DNA of 64,000 bases from JAFDBW01 sp963825575 (GTDB lineage: Bacteria > Desulfobacterota > Desulfuromonadia > Desulfuromonadales > BM103). Positions within the stretch are counted from its first letter, which is position 1. Each line of letters begins with the position of its first letter. Shown here piece by piece: positions 32,608 to 41,539 of this stretch. The notes beneath the pieces were generated by a model that did not search any database, had not been told where the DNA came from, and saw only the letters and a program-made list of their open reading frames with translations. The DNA lies in NCBI GenBank assembly GCA_963825575.1, contig CAWGUB010000015.1, positions 62,001 to 126,000 of the forward strand, given 5' to 3'. The position numbers and the translations under genes are program-made.

Positions 32608-35592
32608 ATGGCCTGGCGAATTGTAGTCGGTCTTAAAGATAAAGTCCGTGACGCGCGCGGAGAGCGGGTGAAGCGAGAAATTCGCGAGCATCTTGGCATT
32701 GAGCTGCACTCGGTCCGCACCGTGGATGTGTACACGGTTGATGCACAGCTTACGGACGACGAAGTTGCCGCTTCTGCCGCCGGCCCTTTCAGTGATCCGG
32801 TGATCCAGGAATATGCGATCAACAAACCGCTGGCCCACGATTTTGATGTTCTGATTGAAGTCGGCTTCCGCCCCGGTGTCACGGACAACTCCGGCCGAAC
32901 GGCACGCGAAGCGATCCAGTACATCACCGGACGCCCTTTCACTGGGTCCGAGGCGGTTTACACCTCTATCCAGTACCTCCTCAGCGGGAAGGTTGATGTT
33001 GCCGCCGCTGAACGGATTGTCTCCGGCTTTCTCGCCAACGGTCTGATCCAGCGCTGGACGATTGTTCCCGCCAGTGAATTCGATCGCGAGCGGGGTTTGC
33101 CGGTGGTTGTGCCGAAAGTCGATGTCGGCAGCCACCAGGTCAAGGTCGGCGAGATCGATCTGGATGTTACCGATGATGAACTGATCCAGATCAGTAAAGA
33201 CGGGATGCTGGCGCTTACCCTGGCAGAGATGAAGATCATCCAGGGTTACGTCGCCGATCCGCAAGTCCTGGCCAGGCGCAGGGAAGTAGGCCTTGGTGCA
33301 AAGCTGACTGACTGTGAGCTTGAGGCTCTGGCACAGACCTGGAGCGAACACTGCAAACACAAGATCTTTGCTGCGCAAATCGATTACGAGGACACTACGA
33401 CAGGTGAAAAGCAGACTATCGATTCGCTGTTCAAGAGCTACATCATGCGTGCCACCAGCGATATCCGGGAACGGGCCGGGGAGAATGATATCTGCCTCTC
33501 CGTGTTCAAGGACAACGCCGGCGTTATCCGTTTCACCGACGACTGGAGCATCGTCTTCAAGGTTGAGACCCACAATTCCCCGAGTGCCCTTGACCCGTAC
33601 GGCGGCGCCCTGACCGGCATCGTCGGCGTCAACCGGGATTCGTTCGGCACCGGTATGGGCGCGCGACTGATGTTCAACACTGATGTCTTCTGCTTCGCCT
33701 CGCCATTCTATGACAAGCCCTTGCCGCCCCGACTGCTGCATCCACGCCGCATCTTTGACGGTGTGGTCGAAGGCGTCGAGCACGGCGGCAACAAGAGCGG
33801 CATCCCGACCGTCAATGGCTCGCTGGTTTTCGACGAGCGTTTTGCCGGCAAGCCGCTGGTTTACTGTGGTACCGGTTCGATCATGCCGGCCGAGCTCAAT
33901 GGTCGTCCCTGTCATGAAAAACAGGCATTGATCGGTGACCGCATCGTTATGACAGGGGGACGCATCGGCAAGGATGGCATCCACGGAGCCACCTTTTCCT
34001 CCGAGGAGCTTCACGAAGGCTCGCCTGTGACTGCGGTGCAGATCGGCGACCCGATCACCCAGAGAAGAATGTTTGATTTTCTGATTATTGCCCGTGATCG
34101 CGGTCTTTACAATTCGATCACCGACAACGGCGCCGGTGGCTTGTCGTCGTCAGTAGGTGAGATGGCGGAAGACACCAGCGGCTTCGAGCTGCACCTGGAT
34201 CGGGCTCCGCTCAAGTACAACGGTCTGCAGCCCTGGGAAATCCTGATTTCCGAAGCGCAAGAGCGGATGACCGTCGCTGTACCGCCGAATAAACTCGATG
34301 CATTTATGACCCTGGCCGCCGAGATGGATGTCGAAGCAACCGACCTTGGCCAATTCACCGATTCAGGTTATTACCACTGCCTGTATCAGGGCAAAACCGT
34401 CACCTGGCTGCCGATGGAGTTCCTGCACAAAGGTGTGCCGCAGCTGCAGATCCCTGCACGCTGGGTACCGCCGCAGACGAGTGAGCCGCAGTTGCCGTTG
34501 CCGGATATTGAATCGACCATCAAACAACTGCTCGGCAGCCTCAATATCTGCTCGAAAGAGAGCGTGGTGCGTCGTTACGACCATGAGGTTCAAGCCGGGA
34601 CAGTGGTTAAGCCGCTGACTGGAGTCGTCAATGACGGTCCATCGGATGCGGCAGTGGTCCGACCTCTTGCAGATCGCTTTGATGGTGTCGTGACCGCCCA
34701 TGGCATTTGCCCGCGCTTTTCCGATCTCGATACCTGGCACATGACCGCCAACGCCATCGATGAAGCGCTGCGCAACTATGTCTCTGTTGGCGGCAACATC
34801 GATCATGTTGCCGGGCTCGACAATTTCTGCTGGTGTGATCCTGTCAAAAGTGAAAAAACTCCAGATGGCGAGTACAAAGCGGCTCAGCTGGTTCGCTCCA
34901 ACCAGGCTCTCTACGAGTATTGCCTGGCCTTTGGAGTGCCGCTGATTTCCGGTAAGGACTCAATGAAGAACGACTACCATATTGGCGACACCAAGATATC
35001 GATTCCGCCGACCTTGTTATTCTCGGTAATCGGCAGGATTGATGATATTCGCCGGGCAACGACCATGGACGCCAAGTGTGCCGGTGACCTGGTGTATCTT
35101 CTCGGTCGGACGGAAGATGAACTCGGCGGCTCAGAATATTACGCGTTGCATGGCGAGTTGGGCGCCAACGTACCGAAGGTTGATGCGCAAAGCGCCATGC
35201 TGCGCTACCGCTCCGTCAATGCAGCACAACAGCAGGGGTTGATTGCTTCCTGTCACGATCTCTCGGATGGTGGCCTGGCGGTGGCGCTGGCCGAAACCGC
35301 TTTTGCCGGCGGCTTCGGGATCGATGCCTTTCTTGGCAAGATCGATGCCCCTAAGGGGTTGAGCGATGCAACACTGCTTTTCTCCGAATCCGCCAGCCGA
35401 CTGCTGGTCACCGTCAAGCCGGAGCATCAGGAAGCATTCGAGGCCCTGTTTGCCGGTCAAAGCTGCGGTCGTATCGGTGAGGTGACTGCAGCCAACGATC
35501 TGCGCATTACCGGTGTCCGTGATGAGCCGTTGGCCATTACCTCTATCGACGATCTGAAAGCGGCCTGGCAGGCGCCGCTGAAGGAGATGTAA
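32608..35592 (+). CDS. purL: FGAM synthase, PurS-PurL fusion
   Basis: ATP-dependent conversion of FGAR to FGAM, with ammonia from PurQ. The 994-residue length is between the Bacillus short PurL (~740) and the enterobacterial PurL with fused glutaminase (~1300). The first ~170 residues (IVVGLKDKVRDARGERVKRE, DVLIEVGFRPGVTDN) look like PurS-type modules fused to the synthetase. AIRS-like halves follow, with LAQTWSEHCKHK, KVETHNSPSALDPYGGA and DNGAGGLSSSVGEMA. M at 32608 follows AAGGAGAAAAG. The glutaminase is the separate purQ, 2 nt downstream. Confidence 0.95.
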   Translation: MAWRIVVGLKDKVRDARGERVKREIREHLGIELHSVRTVDVYTVDAQLTDDEVAASAAGPFSDPVIQEYAINKPLAHDFDVLIEVGFRPGVTDNSGRTAREAIQYITGRPFTGSEAVYTSIQYLLSGKVDVAAAERIVSGFLANGLIQRWTIVPASEFDRERGLPVVVPKVDVGSHQVKVGEIDLDVTDDELIQISKDGMLALTLAEMKIIQGYVADPQVLARRREVGLGAKLTDCELEALAQTWSEHCKHKIFAAQIDYEDTTTGEKQTIDSLFKSYIMRATSDIRERAGENDICLSVFKDNAGVIRFTDDWSIVFKVETHNSPSALDPYGGALTGIVGVNRDSFGTGMGARLMFNTDVFCFASPFYDKPLPPRLLHPRRIFDGVVEGVEHGGNKSGIPTVNGSLVFDERFAGKPLVYCGTGSIMPAELNGRPCHEKQALIGDRIVMTGGRIGKDGIHGATFSSEELHEGSPVTAVQIGDPITQRRMFDFLIIARDRGLYNSITDNGAGGLSSSVGEMAEDTSGFELHLDRAPLKYNGLQPWEILISEAQERMTVAVPPNKLDAFMTLAAEMDVEATDLGQFTDSGYYHCLYQGKTVTWLPMEFLHKGVPQLQIPARWVPPQTSEPQLPLPDIESTIKQLLGSLNICSKESVVRRYDHEVQAGTVVKPLTGVVNDGPSDAAVVRPLADRFDGVVTAHGICPRFSDLDTWHMTANAIDEALRNYVSVGGNIDHVAGLDNFCWCDPVKSEKTPDGEYKAAQLVRSNQALYEYCLAFGVPLISGKDSMKNDYHIGDTKISIPPTLLFSVIGRIDDIRRATTMDAKCAGDLVYLLGRTEDELGGSEYYALHGELGANVPKVDAQSAMLRYRSVNAAQQQGLIASCHDLSDGGLAVALAETAFAGGFGIDAFLGKIDAPKGLSDATLLFSESASRLLVTVKPEHQEAFEALFAGQSCGRIGEVTAANDLRITGVRDEPLAITSIDDLKAAWQAPLKEM

Positions 35593-35594
35593 GT

Positions 35595-36422
35595 ATGGCC
35601 AAGACAGTCAAAGCCATTGTTATTGCCGGCAACGGGACCAACTGCGAACGCGAAGTTGCCACTGCCTGTGAGCTGGCCGGTGCCGAATGCGACATTGTCC
35701 ATATTGCCGAACTGCTCGCCGGTCGAGCCAGTCTCGACGGCTATCATTTTCTTAATCTGGCAGGCGGTTTTCTCGATGGCGATGACCTTGGCAGCGCCAA
35801 AGCAGGCGCCAATCGCCTTAATCAGGCCGCAGTGTGCAACAGTCAGGATTCGCTGGCCGACCAAATCCAGCGTTTCATTGCCCAAGGCAAGTTGATTATG
35901 GGGGTCTGCAACGGATTCCAGCTGATGACCAAGATGGGCCTGCTGCCGGCACTCGACCGGGATTATCGCAACCAGTCGGCAACTTTGACATTCAACGATG
36001 GCGGCCGCTTCGAAGATCGCTGGTGCTATCTCAAGGTTGACAAGGAGTCTCCCTGCGTGTTCACCCGTGGACTCGACGGCATCTACTTGCCGGTTCGTCA
36101 TGGTGAAGGCAAGTTTGTCGTGCAGGACGACCAGATTCTGGCCCAGATTGAAGCAAAACACCTGGCCGTTGTAAAATACTGCGATGCAGGCTACAGGGCG
36201 CCGGTGATGGATTATCCACTGAACCCGAATGGTTCTGTTGCCGCTATTGCCGGGGTCTGTGACGAGACCGGACGGCTGTTTGGCCTGATGCCCCATCCAG
36301 AAGCCTATTTGCACCGGACGCATCATCCGCGTTGGACCAGAGAGCCCGATTTGCCTGAAGAGGGTATGGGGCTGTGGCTTTACAAGAACGCGGTCGATTA
36401 TATTCGTGACAATTTGTTGTGA
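35595..36422 (+). CDS. purQ: FGAM synthase glutaminase subunit
   Basis: Hydrolyses glutamine and delivers ammonia to PurL. The 275-residue class I amidotransferase is of the longer PurQ type. The nucleophile Cys is in GVCNGFQLMTKMG, and the His/Glu of the triad are in FGLMPHPEAYL. N-terminal AIVIAGNGTNCERE is typical. It starts 2 nt after purL, so the two are translationally linked. Confidence 0.95.
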   Translation: MAKTVKAIVIAGNGTNCEREVATACELAGAECDIVHIAELLAGRASLDGYHFLNLAGGFLDGDDLGSAKAGANRLNQAAVCNSQDSLADQIQRFIAQGKLIMGVCNGFQLMTKMGLLPALDRDYRNQSATLTFNDGGRFEDRWCYLKVDKESPCVFTRGLDGIYLPVRHGEGKFVVQDDQILAQIEAKHLAVVKYCDAGYRAPVMDYPLNPNGSVAAIAGVCDETGRLFGLMPHPEAYLHRTHHPRWTREPDLPEEGMGLWLYKNAVDYIRDNLL

Positions 36423-36542
36423 TTGTTATCTGTAATCCGTAACAAGCGATTAACCGGCTACAACTTTAACGACTAATTACTGATCACAGATCACCGAACA
36501 CTTTTATAAAACTATTCATGCAGCACGGAGAATTTATCCCAT

Positions 36543-37952
36543 ATGTTCGACAAGTTTCAGGATGAATGTGGTGTTTTCGGGATTTTCGGACACCCGGAAG
36601 CCGCCAATCTGACCTATCTTGGTCTTTATGCTCTGCAGCACCGTGGTCAGGAAAGCTGTGGCATTGTCGCCGGAGATGGCACGAACCTGCACGCTTATCG
36701 CAAAATGGGGCTCGTCTCCGATGTCTTCAAACGCGATTCGATCTTCGATAGTCTGCCCGGTCGCAACGCGATTGGCCATGTCCGTTACTCGACGGCCGGT
36801 AGTAGCGACTTCAAGAATATTCAGCCGATCATGGTCGATTATGCGCGTGGCAGTATCGCCGTTGCGCATAACGGCAACCTCGTCAACGCCCAGGAAATCC
36901 GAAATAACCTCGAACATGCCGGCTCGATCTTTTCCACGACATCCGACACTGAAGTCCTGATTCATCTGCTCGCCAAATCGCAGAGCGATCTGTTGGCAGA
37001 TCGTGTTGCAGAGGCCCTGATGGCTGTTAAAGGTGCCTACAGTATCATCTTCCTCACCGAGACCCGCATGGTTGCCGCCCGTGACCCGAACGGCTTCCGC
37101 CCGCTGGCGCTTGGCAAGCTCGGCGAGGGGTATGTGGTTGCCTCTGAAACCTGCGCATTTGACTTGATCGAGGCCGAGTTTATCCGCGAAATAGAGCCCG
37201 GCGAGATGATCGTCATCGACAAGCACGGCCTGAAATCCTTCAAGCCCTTCAAGGAGACCCAGCCTTCACCCTGTATCTTTGAGTTTGTCTACTTTGCCCG
37301 TCCCGACAGCACCATTTTTGGCGAACAGGTTTACCGGGTCCGCAAGGAGTTGGGCCGACAGTTGGCCCGTGAGCATAACGTCGAAGCCGATGTTGTCATC
37401 GCCGTCCCCGATTCGGGCGTCCCGGCGACCATCGGCTATGCAGAAGTATCCGGTATCCCCTTCGAGCTTGGCCTGATTCGGAACCATTACGTTGGCCGCA
37501 CTTTTATCGAGCCGCAGCAGTCGATCCGACATTTTGGCGTCAAGTTGAAACTCAATCCCGTTCGTGATGTCATAGAGGGCAAACGGGTTGTCGTTGTCGA
37601 TGACTCACTGGTACGGGGCACTACGGCACGCAAAATAGTTAAAATGATCCGTGATGCCGGAGCGCGCGAGGTCCATATGCGCCTCTCAAGCCCGCCGACC
37701 AGTTTCCCCTGTTATTACGGCATCGATACGCCGTCCCGCAAGGAACTGATTTCGTCCTCGCATACGATTGAAGAAATCAGCCGTTACATTACATCTGATA
37801 CGATCGGTTACCTGAGTCGGGAAGGGATGCTTGCTGCAGCCGGCGTGCCGGTTGACACCCAGAAACGTAGTTTCTGTGACGCCTGTTTTAGTGGAGACTA
37901 CCCGGTCAAATTCCCGCGCTTGAAGGCGGATAGCCAACTGGGCCTTTTTTAA
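36543..37952 (+). CDS. purF: Amidophosphoribosyltransferase
   Basis: The first step of purine synthesis, PRPP to phosphoribosylamine. The 469-residue protein has a short propeptide before the N-terminal nucleophile Cys (MFDKFQDE then CGVFGIFG), as in the processed Bacillus-type enzyme. The PRPP motif is VVVVDDSLVRGTTA. Cysteines in CYYGIDTPSRKEL and SFCDACF near the C-terminus suggest a 4Fe-4S cluster, implying oxygen sensitivity. It follows purQ after 120 bp. Confidence 0.96.
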   Translation: MFDKFQDECGVFGIFGHPEAANLTYLGLYALQHRGQESCGIVAGDGTNLHAYRKMGLVSDVFKRDSIFDSLPGRNAIGHVRYSTAGSSDFKNIQPIMVDYARGSIAVAHNGNLVNAQEIRNNLEHAGSIFSTTSDTEVLIHLLAKSQSDLLADRVAEALMAVKGAYSIIFLTETRMVAARDPNGFRPLALGKLGEGYVVASETCAFDLIEAEFIREIEPGEMIVIDKHGLKSFKPFKETQPSPCIFEFVYFARPDSTIFGEQVYRVRKELGRQLAREHNVEADVVIAVPDSGVPATIGYAEVSGIPFELGLIRNHYVGRTFIEPQQSIRHFGVKLKLNPVRDVIEGKRVVVVDDSLVRGTTARKIVKMIRDAGAREVHMRLSSPPTSFPCYYGIDTPSRKELISSSHTIEEISRYITSDTIGYLSREGMLAAAGVPVDTQKRSFCDACFSGDYPVKFPRLKADSQLGLF

Positions 37953-38080
37953 AAAAGGTGGTAAAAAGGGAAAATCAGTAAGAAAAAACACCTATTAAAC
38001 ATGATGTTAGTTTATAACTGTTCACTTTTATATTTAACTTTTATGTGGTTATTCTTAACAATATTTGAAGGAGTGAGTTG

Positions 38081-38638
38081 ATGATGGAACAGGAGCGTAA
38101 TGAATTGATGCAGATCGTCCGCGAGTTGTCGTACGAAGAACGCGAGGTCACTCTGGCCTCGGGGCGCAAAAGCAACTTCTACTTTGACGGTAAGCAGACG
38201 GCGCTGCACGCAAAAGGCGGCCTCCTGGTGGGTAAAGCCTTCTGGGAGATTGTCAAAACCTTTGACGGGCCGGTTCACGGTGTCGGCGGCCTGACCATGG
38301 GGGCTGATCCGATTGCAACGGCAACTTCGATTGCCGCCAACCTGGAAGGCAGCCCTGTGCATGCCTTTATCATCCGCAAGGAACCGAAGGGCCACGGCAC
38401 GGGGCAATGGCTTGAAGGGCGCAAGAACCTGCCGCCCGGATCGCGTGTTGTGATCGTCGAAGATGTGACCACAACCGGTGGGTCTTCCATGAAGGCAGTC
38501 GATCGTGCTCAGCAGGAGGGACTGGAAGTCCTCGGCATCATCACCCTCGTTGATCGCGAAGAAGGTGCCCGGGAGAATATTGAAGGCCAGAGCCAGATCC
38601 TCAAGTCAGTTTTCACCCGGTCTGAAGTCGTCGGCTGA
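38081..38638 (+). CDS. pyrE: Orotate phosphoribosyltransferase
   Basis: Converts orotate and PRPP to OMP in pyrimidine synthesis. The 185-residue protein has TLASGRKSNFYFDGKQ, the flexible loop IIRKEPKGHGTGQWLEG and the PRPP motif VVIVEDVTTTGGSS. ATGATG offers two starts, 38081 and 38084; the first is 7 nt from AAGGAG. A terminator follows. Confidence 0.95.
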   Translation: MMEQERNELMQIVRELSYEEREVTLASGRKSNFYFDGKQTALHAKGGLLVGKAFWEIVKTFDGPVHGVGGLTMGADPIATATSIAANLEGSPVHAFIIRKEPKGHGTGQWLEGRKNLPPGSRVVIVEDVTTTGGSSMKAVDRAQQEGLEVLGIITLVDREEGARENIEGQSQILKSVFTRSEVVG

Positions 38639-38661
38639 GAACTTATTCAGATATTTTTTAG

Positions 38662-38690
38662 CAGGGATGTGGTGACGCATCCCTGTTTTC
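38662..38690 (+). terminator. Terminator after pyrE
   Basis: CAGGGATG / CATCCCTG form an 8-bp stem with an 8-nt loop, followed by TTTTCGTTT. A TATAAT at 38694-38699 right after it may belong to the promoter of the next gene. Confidence 0.75.
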
Positions 38691-38729
38691 GTTTATAATC
38701 TAGTCATTGTAAAGGAGGCCTACAAACAG

Positions 38730-39200
38730 ATGAAAATGAAAACACTCATTGTTGCACTTTTTTGCCTGATCTTTGCAGTAATCGGATGTGTCCCGACTTC
38801 AGAATTGTATATCGGCAAACCGGTAACCTCGGCACCGATCATAGCATTCCAGAAAGCTGAGAATGCAGCAGGAACTTGGCAAACCTTTGACGTGACAATC
38901 AACTATAATTATGCTGTAAGTGGCGGGCTGATTGAGATATCAGGGCAGGGGGAGCTCAGCCAGCATTACCAGATGGTGTACAATGGGGTCAGAACAATGC
39001 GTGTCTACCTCTTCCTGCTTGATGCGGATGCGGTCGTTCTCGAAACAGTTGAAATTCCGGCTTTTCTGATCAGTACGGAAGATAAATTCACATTCAATGT
39101 ACCTTTTAAAGTCAACGAAAGCATCAAAGGCTTTTCTTTCGGCTATCGTGGTGTGGCTAGCGATATGGATGGTCAAGCATACTTTGACAGTCTGCCATGA
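38730..39200 (+). CDS. Predicted lipoprotein of unknown function
   Basis: The 156-residue protein has a lipoprotein signal (MKMKTLIVALFCLIFAVIGC, lipid Cys at 20) and then a mature domain rich in beta-type alternation (WQTFDVTINYNYAVSGGLIEISGQGEL and KFTFNVPFKVNES). I do not recognise the family. It probably faces the periplasm on the inner leaflet of the outer membrane. It follows the pyrE terminator, with a TATAAT at 38694 and an AAAGGAGG site 12 nt before ATG. Confidence 0.78.
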   Translation: MKMKTLIVALFCLIFAVIGCVPTSELYIGKPVTSAPIIAFQKAENAAGTWQTFDVTINYNYAVSGGLIEISGQGELSQHYQMVYNGVRTMRVYLFLLDADAVVLETVEIPAFLISTEDKFTFNVPFKVNESIKGFSFGYRGVASDMDGQAYFDSLP

Positions 39201-39309
39201 GACTCTGCTTTGTGAAAATATCTCCTCAAGGCCAATGAGTTGAAATAATCTGAACCCTTGTTAACCTAAACTCATGTTTTGCCCCGTTTTTTTACAGGAA
39301 GGAGGAAAT

Positions 39310-39720
39310 ATGGGCTTTTTTAGTAAGAAGGTGGATTATCCGGAACTTGGTGCTGACAGCCCCGTAGCAGATCAAATCAACGAAGTTGAGGAGCCATTAA
39401 AGACTTTAATGAGACAGGTGTCAGATCCGCTCGAGGTCATTCCGGCTGATGATAAGGCCTACGTTTTCATTGGCAAACCGCCGAAAAAATTTGGTGTGGC
39501 CGTAATCGAAGGTGGCGAAGTGCAAAGCTTTGTTGCTGCTGCCAAGGAAAAAGGGCTGGAGCCGGTGAAAATTCAGAAACTGAACGAACAGTTTCGTGAT
39601 GCATATGTTCAGACCCAGGAAGCGCAGCGTTACAAGGCAAGTATTGCCGGCAAGGAGATCGTCGTGACTCCTTGCGCTGAACTGGCCCGGGAAGTCACTC
39701 AGATTATGGGCCGCATGTAA
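39310..39720 (+). CDS. Conserved-looking small protein of unknown function
   Basis: A 136-residue soluble protein starting MGFFSKKVDYPELG. It shows no signal peptide or known motif. The segment AYVFIGKPPKKFGVAVIEGGEV looks like a small alpha/beta domain, and a single Cys sits in TPCAELAREV. The start at 39310 follows AGGAAGGAGGAAAT, a very strong site; the frame extends upstream but without support. It lies alone between the lipoprotein and the M14-like peptidase genes. Confidence 0.72.
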   Translation: MGFFSKKVDYPELGADSPVADQINEVEEPLKTLMRQVSDPLEVIPADDKAYVFIGKPPKKFGVAVIEGGEVQSFVAAAKEKGLEPVKIQKLNEQFRDAYVQTQEAQRYKASIAGKEIVVTPCAELAREVTQIMGRM

Positions 39721-39910
39721 GTTTAGACAGAGGCAACTGTCGGGGCATGAAGCCGGGGTTGAATTGAGTATTTATCTGATTCTCCCGGTTTTTTTTATCT
39801 TGAGTCAGAAAAACCGCTTTGCTAGTCGCGGTACGTTCATGGTGCGGTCTTGCGAGGTTGCTTGGCATCATCGAGAAAAAGCATGCTAAATAAAGGTTGA
39901 AAGTGATCAT

Positions 39911-40996
39911 ATGGCAAACCCCAATTTTTTCTCGGTTAATTATCAGCAGGCCCGCCAGAAATTTATCATAGCGGCAAGGGTTGCCGGTGCCGAGGTCGAC
40001 AGTTTAGAGAATCCCTGTTCTGGGGTAGGCGGGGCAGGGTTGTTTACCGATGTTGCATCTCTTGGCCAGGCGGACGCTGAAAATGTTCTGGTTTTGATGT
40101 CCGGCACTCATGGTGTTGAGTGCTTCGCCGGGTCGGGAATACAGTGCGGTCTTTTGACCACAGGCATTGCCGAAACTTTAGGTCCGAACGTGCGTCTCTT
40201 AATGGTTCACGCAATCAATCCCTACGGGTTTGCTTTTCTGAGAAGAGTTAACGAAGATAATATCGATCTGAACCGGAACTTTATCGATCACGACAAGCCC
40301 TATCCGGTCAACAGAGAATACGACAGACTCTCCAGCGCGATCGCTCCTCGATCAATTTCTGCCCCGGCAAATTTTTGGGCGGCTCTAAGATTGCTCTGGT
40401 TTCGCCTGATTAACGGCGACGAGAAACTGCAGCAAGCAGTAACAAAAGGGCAGTACACAGATCCCGATGGATTGTTCTTCGGCGGGCGTTTCGCAACCTG
40501 GTCCAACCGAACAATACATGAAATTGCCGCCCGGGACCTTGACGGTGCTGCACGGGTTGTGGTTATTGATTTGCATACCGGGTTGGGGACGTACGGCCAG
40601 GGCGAGATCATCATGAACGACCCTGAGCAGGATCCTGCATACCGGCGAGCCATTGCCTGGTGGGGAGACGAGCGGGTCAAGTCGACCGAGAGCGGAGAGT
40701 CAGTCTCCTCTCACTTGTCCGGGACCGTCAAATTGGCCTTTGCGAGGATGCTGGCCGGGACGGAGGTCACTGCGGTCGGACTGGAATTCGGCACCTCGCC
40801 GCCGCTGGAAGTGTTCAAGGCTCTCAGGGAGGAAAACTGGCTGCACCAGCAGGCCGGGGAAAACCATCCGGAGGCTGCAAGGATCAAGCAGCAGTTCCTG
40901 AAGATGTTTTATCCTGATGATGATTTATGGAAACAAGGTATCTGGGAGCAGGGAGCGTTGGTTGTCAGGCAGGCACTGGCGGCACTTGACAATTAG
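39911..40996 (+). CDS. M14-type metallopeptidase (DUF2817 family)
   Basis: The 361-residue protein carries the zinc carboxypeptidase-like motif SGTHGVECFAGSG (the HxxE first ligands), the segment AINPYGFAFLRRVNEDNIDLNRNF and a later DLHTGLGTYGQGE with the third His. This combination is typical of DUF2817 proteins, which are predicted cytoplasmic M14 peptidases of unknown substrate. A late Glu in VGLEFGTSP is the likely catalytic residue. It converges with the nadB operon, 19 bp away. Confidence 0.87.
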   Translation: MANPNFFSVNYQQARQKFIIAARVAGAEVDSLENPCSGVGGAGLFTDVASLGQADAENVLVLMSGTHGVECFAGSGIQCGLLTTGIAETLGPNVRLLMVHAINPYGFAFLRRVNEDNIDLNRNFIDHDKPYPVNREYDRLSSAIAPRSISAPANFWAALRLLWFRLINGDEKLQQAVTKGQYTDPDGLFFGGRFATWSNRTIHEIAARDLDGAARVVVIDLHTGLGTYGQGEIIMNDPEQDPAYRRAIAWWGDERVKSTESGESVSSHLSGTVKLAFARMLAGTEVTAVGLEFGTSPPLEVFKALREENWLHQQAGENHPEAARIKQQFLKMFYPDDDLWKQGIWEQGALVVRQALAALDN

Positions 40997-41015
40997 CTCA
41001 CTGATTTTTTCGCCG

Positions 41016-41225
41016 CTATGCTTCTTCCGGGATCTTGAAAATAACATGCACGCCCGGCTGGCTTTCGAGCTCAGCACGATTGACCGTTGTAGTGTCACCG
41101 ATAACGCCGATTATGGTGCGGTTGGCACCGGTTGACTGATGAAAATCATAGTCGTGGTCGACCAGGTACTGTTTGACATTGCGCAGTTGATCCTCGCCGG
41201 CGCCCTTTTTCATGACAATCAACAT
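41016..41225 (-). CDS. Free-standing DAHP-synthase N-terminal (ferredoxin-like) regulatory domain
   Basis: A 69-residue protein, MLIVMKKGAGEDQLRN through QSTGANRTIIGVIGDTTTV and PGVHVIFKI. It matches the pattern of the ferredoxin-like domain that precedes the barrel in type I-beta DAHP synthases (I-V-M-K-x-G-A, R-T-x-I-G-V-I-G-D, L-x-x-x-P-G-V). No synthase barrel follows. It starts 2 nt after the chorismate mutase stop, so they are co-translated. In fused enzymes this domain mediates aromatic feedback; here a role in trans is inference. Confidence 0.75.
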   Translation of the reverse strand: MLIVMKKGAGEDQLRNVKQYLVDHDYDFHQSTGANRTIIGVIGDTTTVNRAELESQPGVHVIFKIPEEA

Positions 41226-41227
41226 GA

Positions 41228-41500
41228 CTAGATACCTTTCGTGCGGATACGTTCAAGGCGACGGGACTCGTCGATAACTCTCTCAAAAAGCCTGGTAATG
41301 GCGTCATTCTCCAACGGTCCGGGGTTGGCGTTGGACATGGCCTCAAAGATCCTCTTCTCACGTTCCGGGTCGTAAACCGGAATCCCGTGCTGTTTCTTGA
41401 TTTCGCCGATTTTCAGTGCCAGCGACGCACGCTGATTGAAAATGCGCAGCAACTCACTGTCCAGGCGGTTGATCTCTTTACGGTAATCGTCAATAGTCAC
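41228..41500 (-). CDS. Chorismate mutase, AroQ type
   Basis: Converts chorismate to prephenate for Phe and Tyr. The 90-residue all-helical domain has the AroQ pattern: YRKEINRLDSELLRIFNQRASLALKIGEIKK (first-helix Arg and Lys contacts), YDPEREKRIFE, and RLFERVIDESRRLE. It is a single-domain enzyme without prephenate dehydratase. It lies 39 nt after nadB and is followed directly by the DAHP-synthase-type regulatory domain. Confidence 0.9.
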   Translation of the reverse strand: MTIDDYRKEINRLDSELLRIFNQRASLALKIGEIKKQHGIPVYDPEREKRIFEAMSNANPGPLENDAITRLFERVIDESRRLERIRTKGI

Positions 41501-41539
41501 AAGTCTCTCCAGGGTGGCAGAAGTCCAGATGCAGCAGTG

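Noticed and set aside
32539..34014. 491-codon minus-strand open frame
   Set aside because: It is antisense to purSL and is a by-product of GC-rich third positions; there is no ribosome site or family resemblance.
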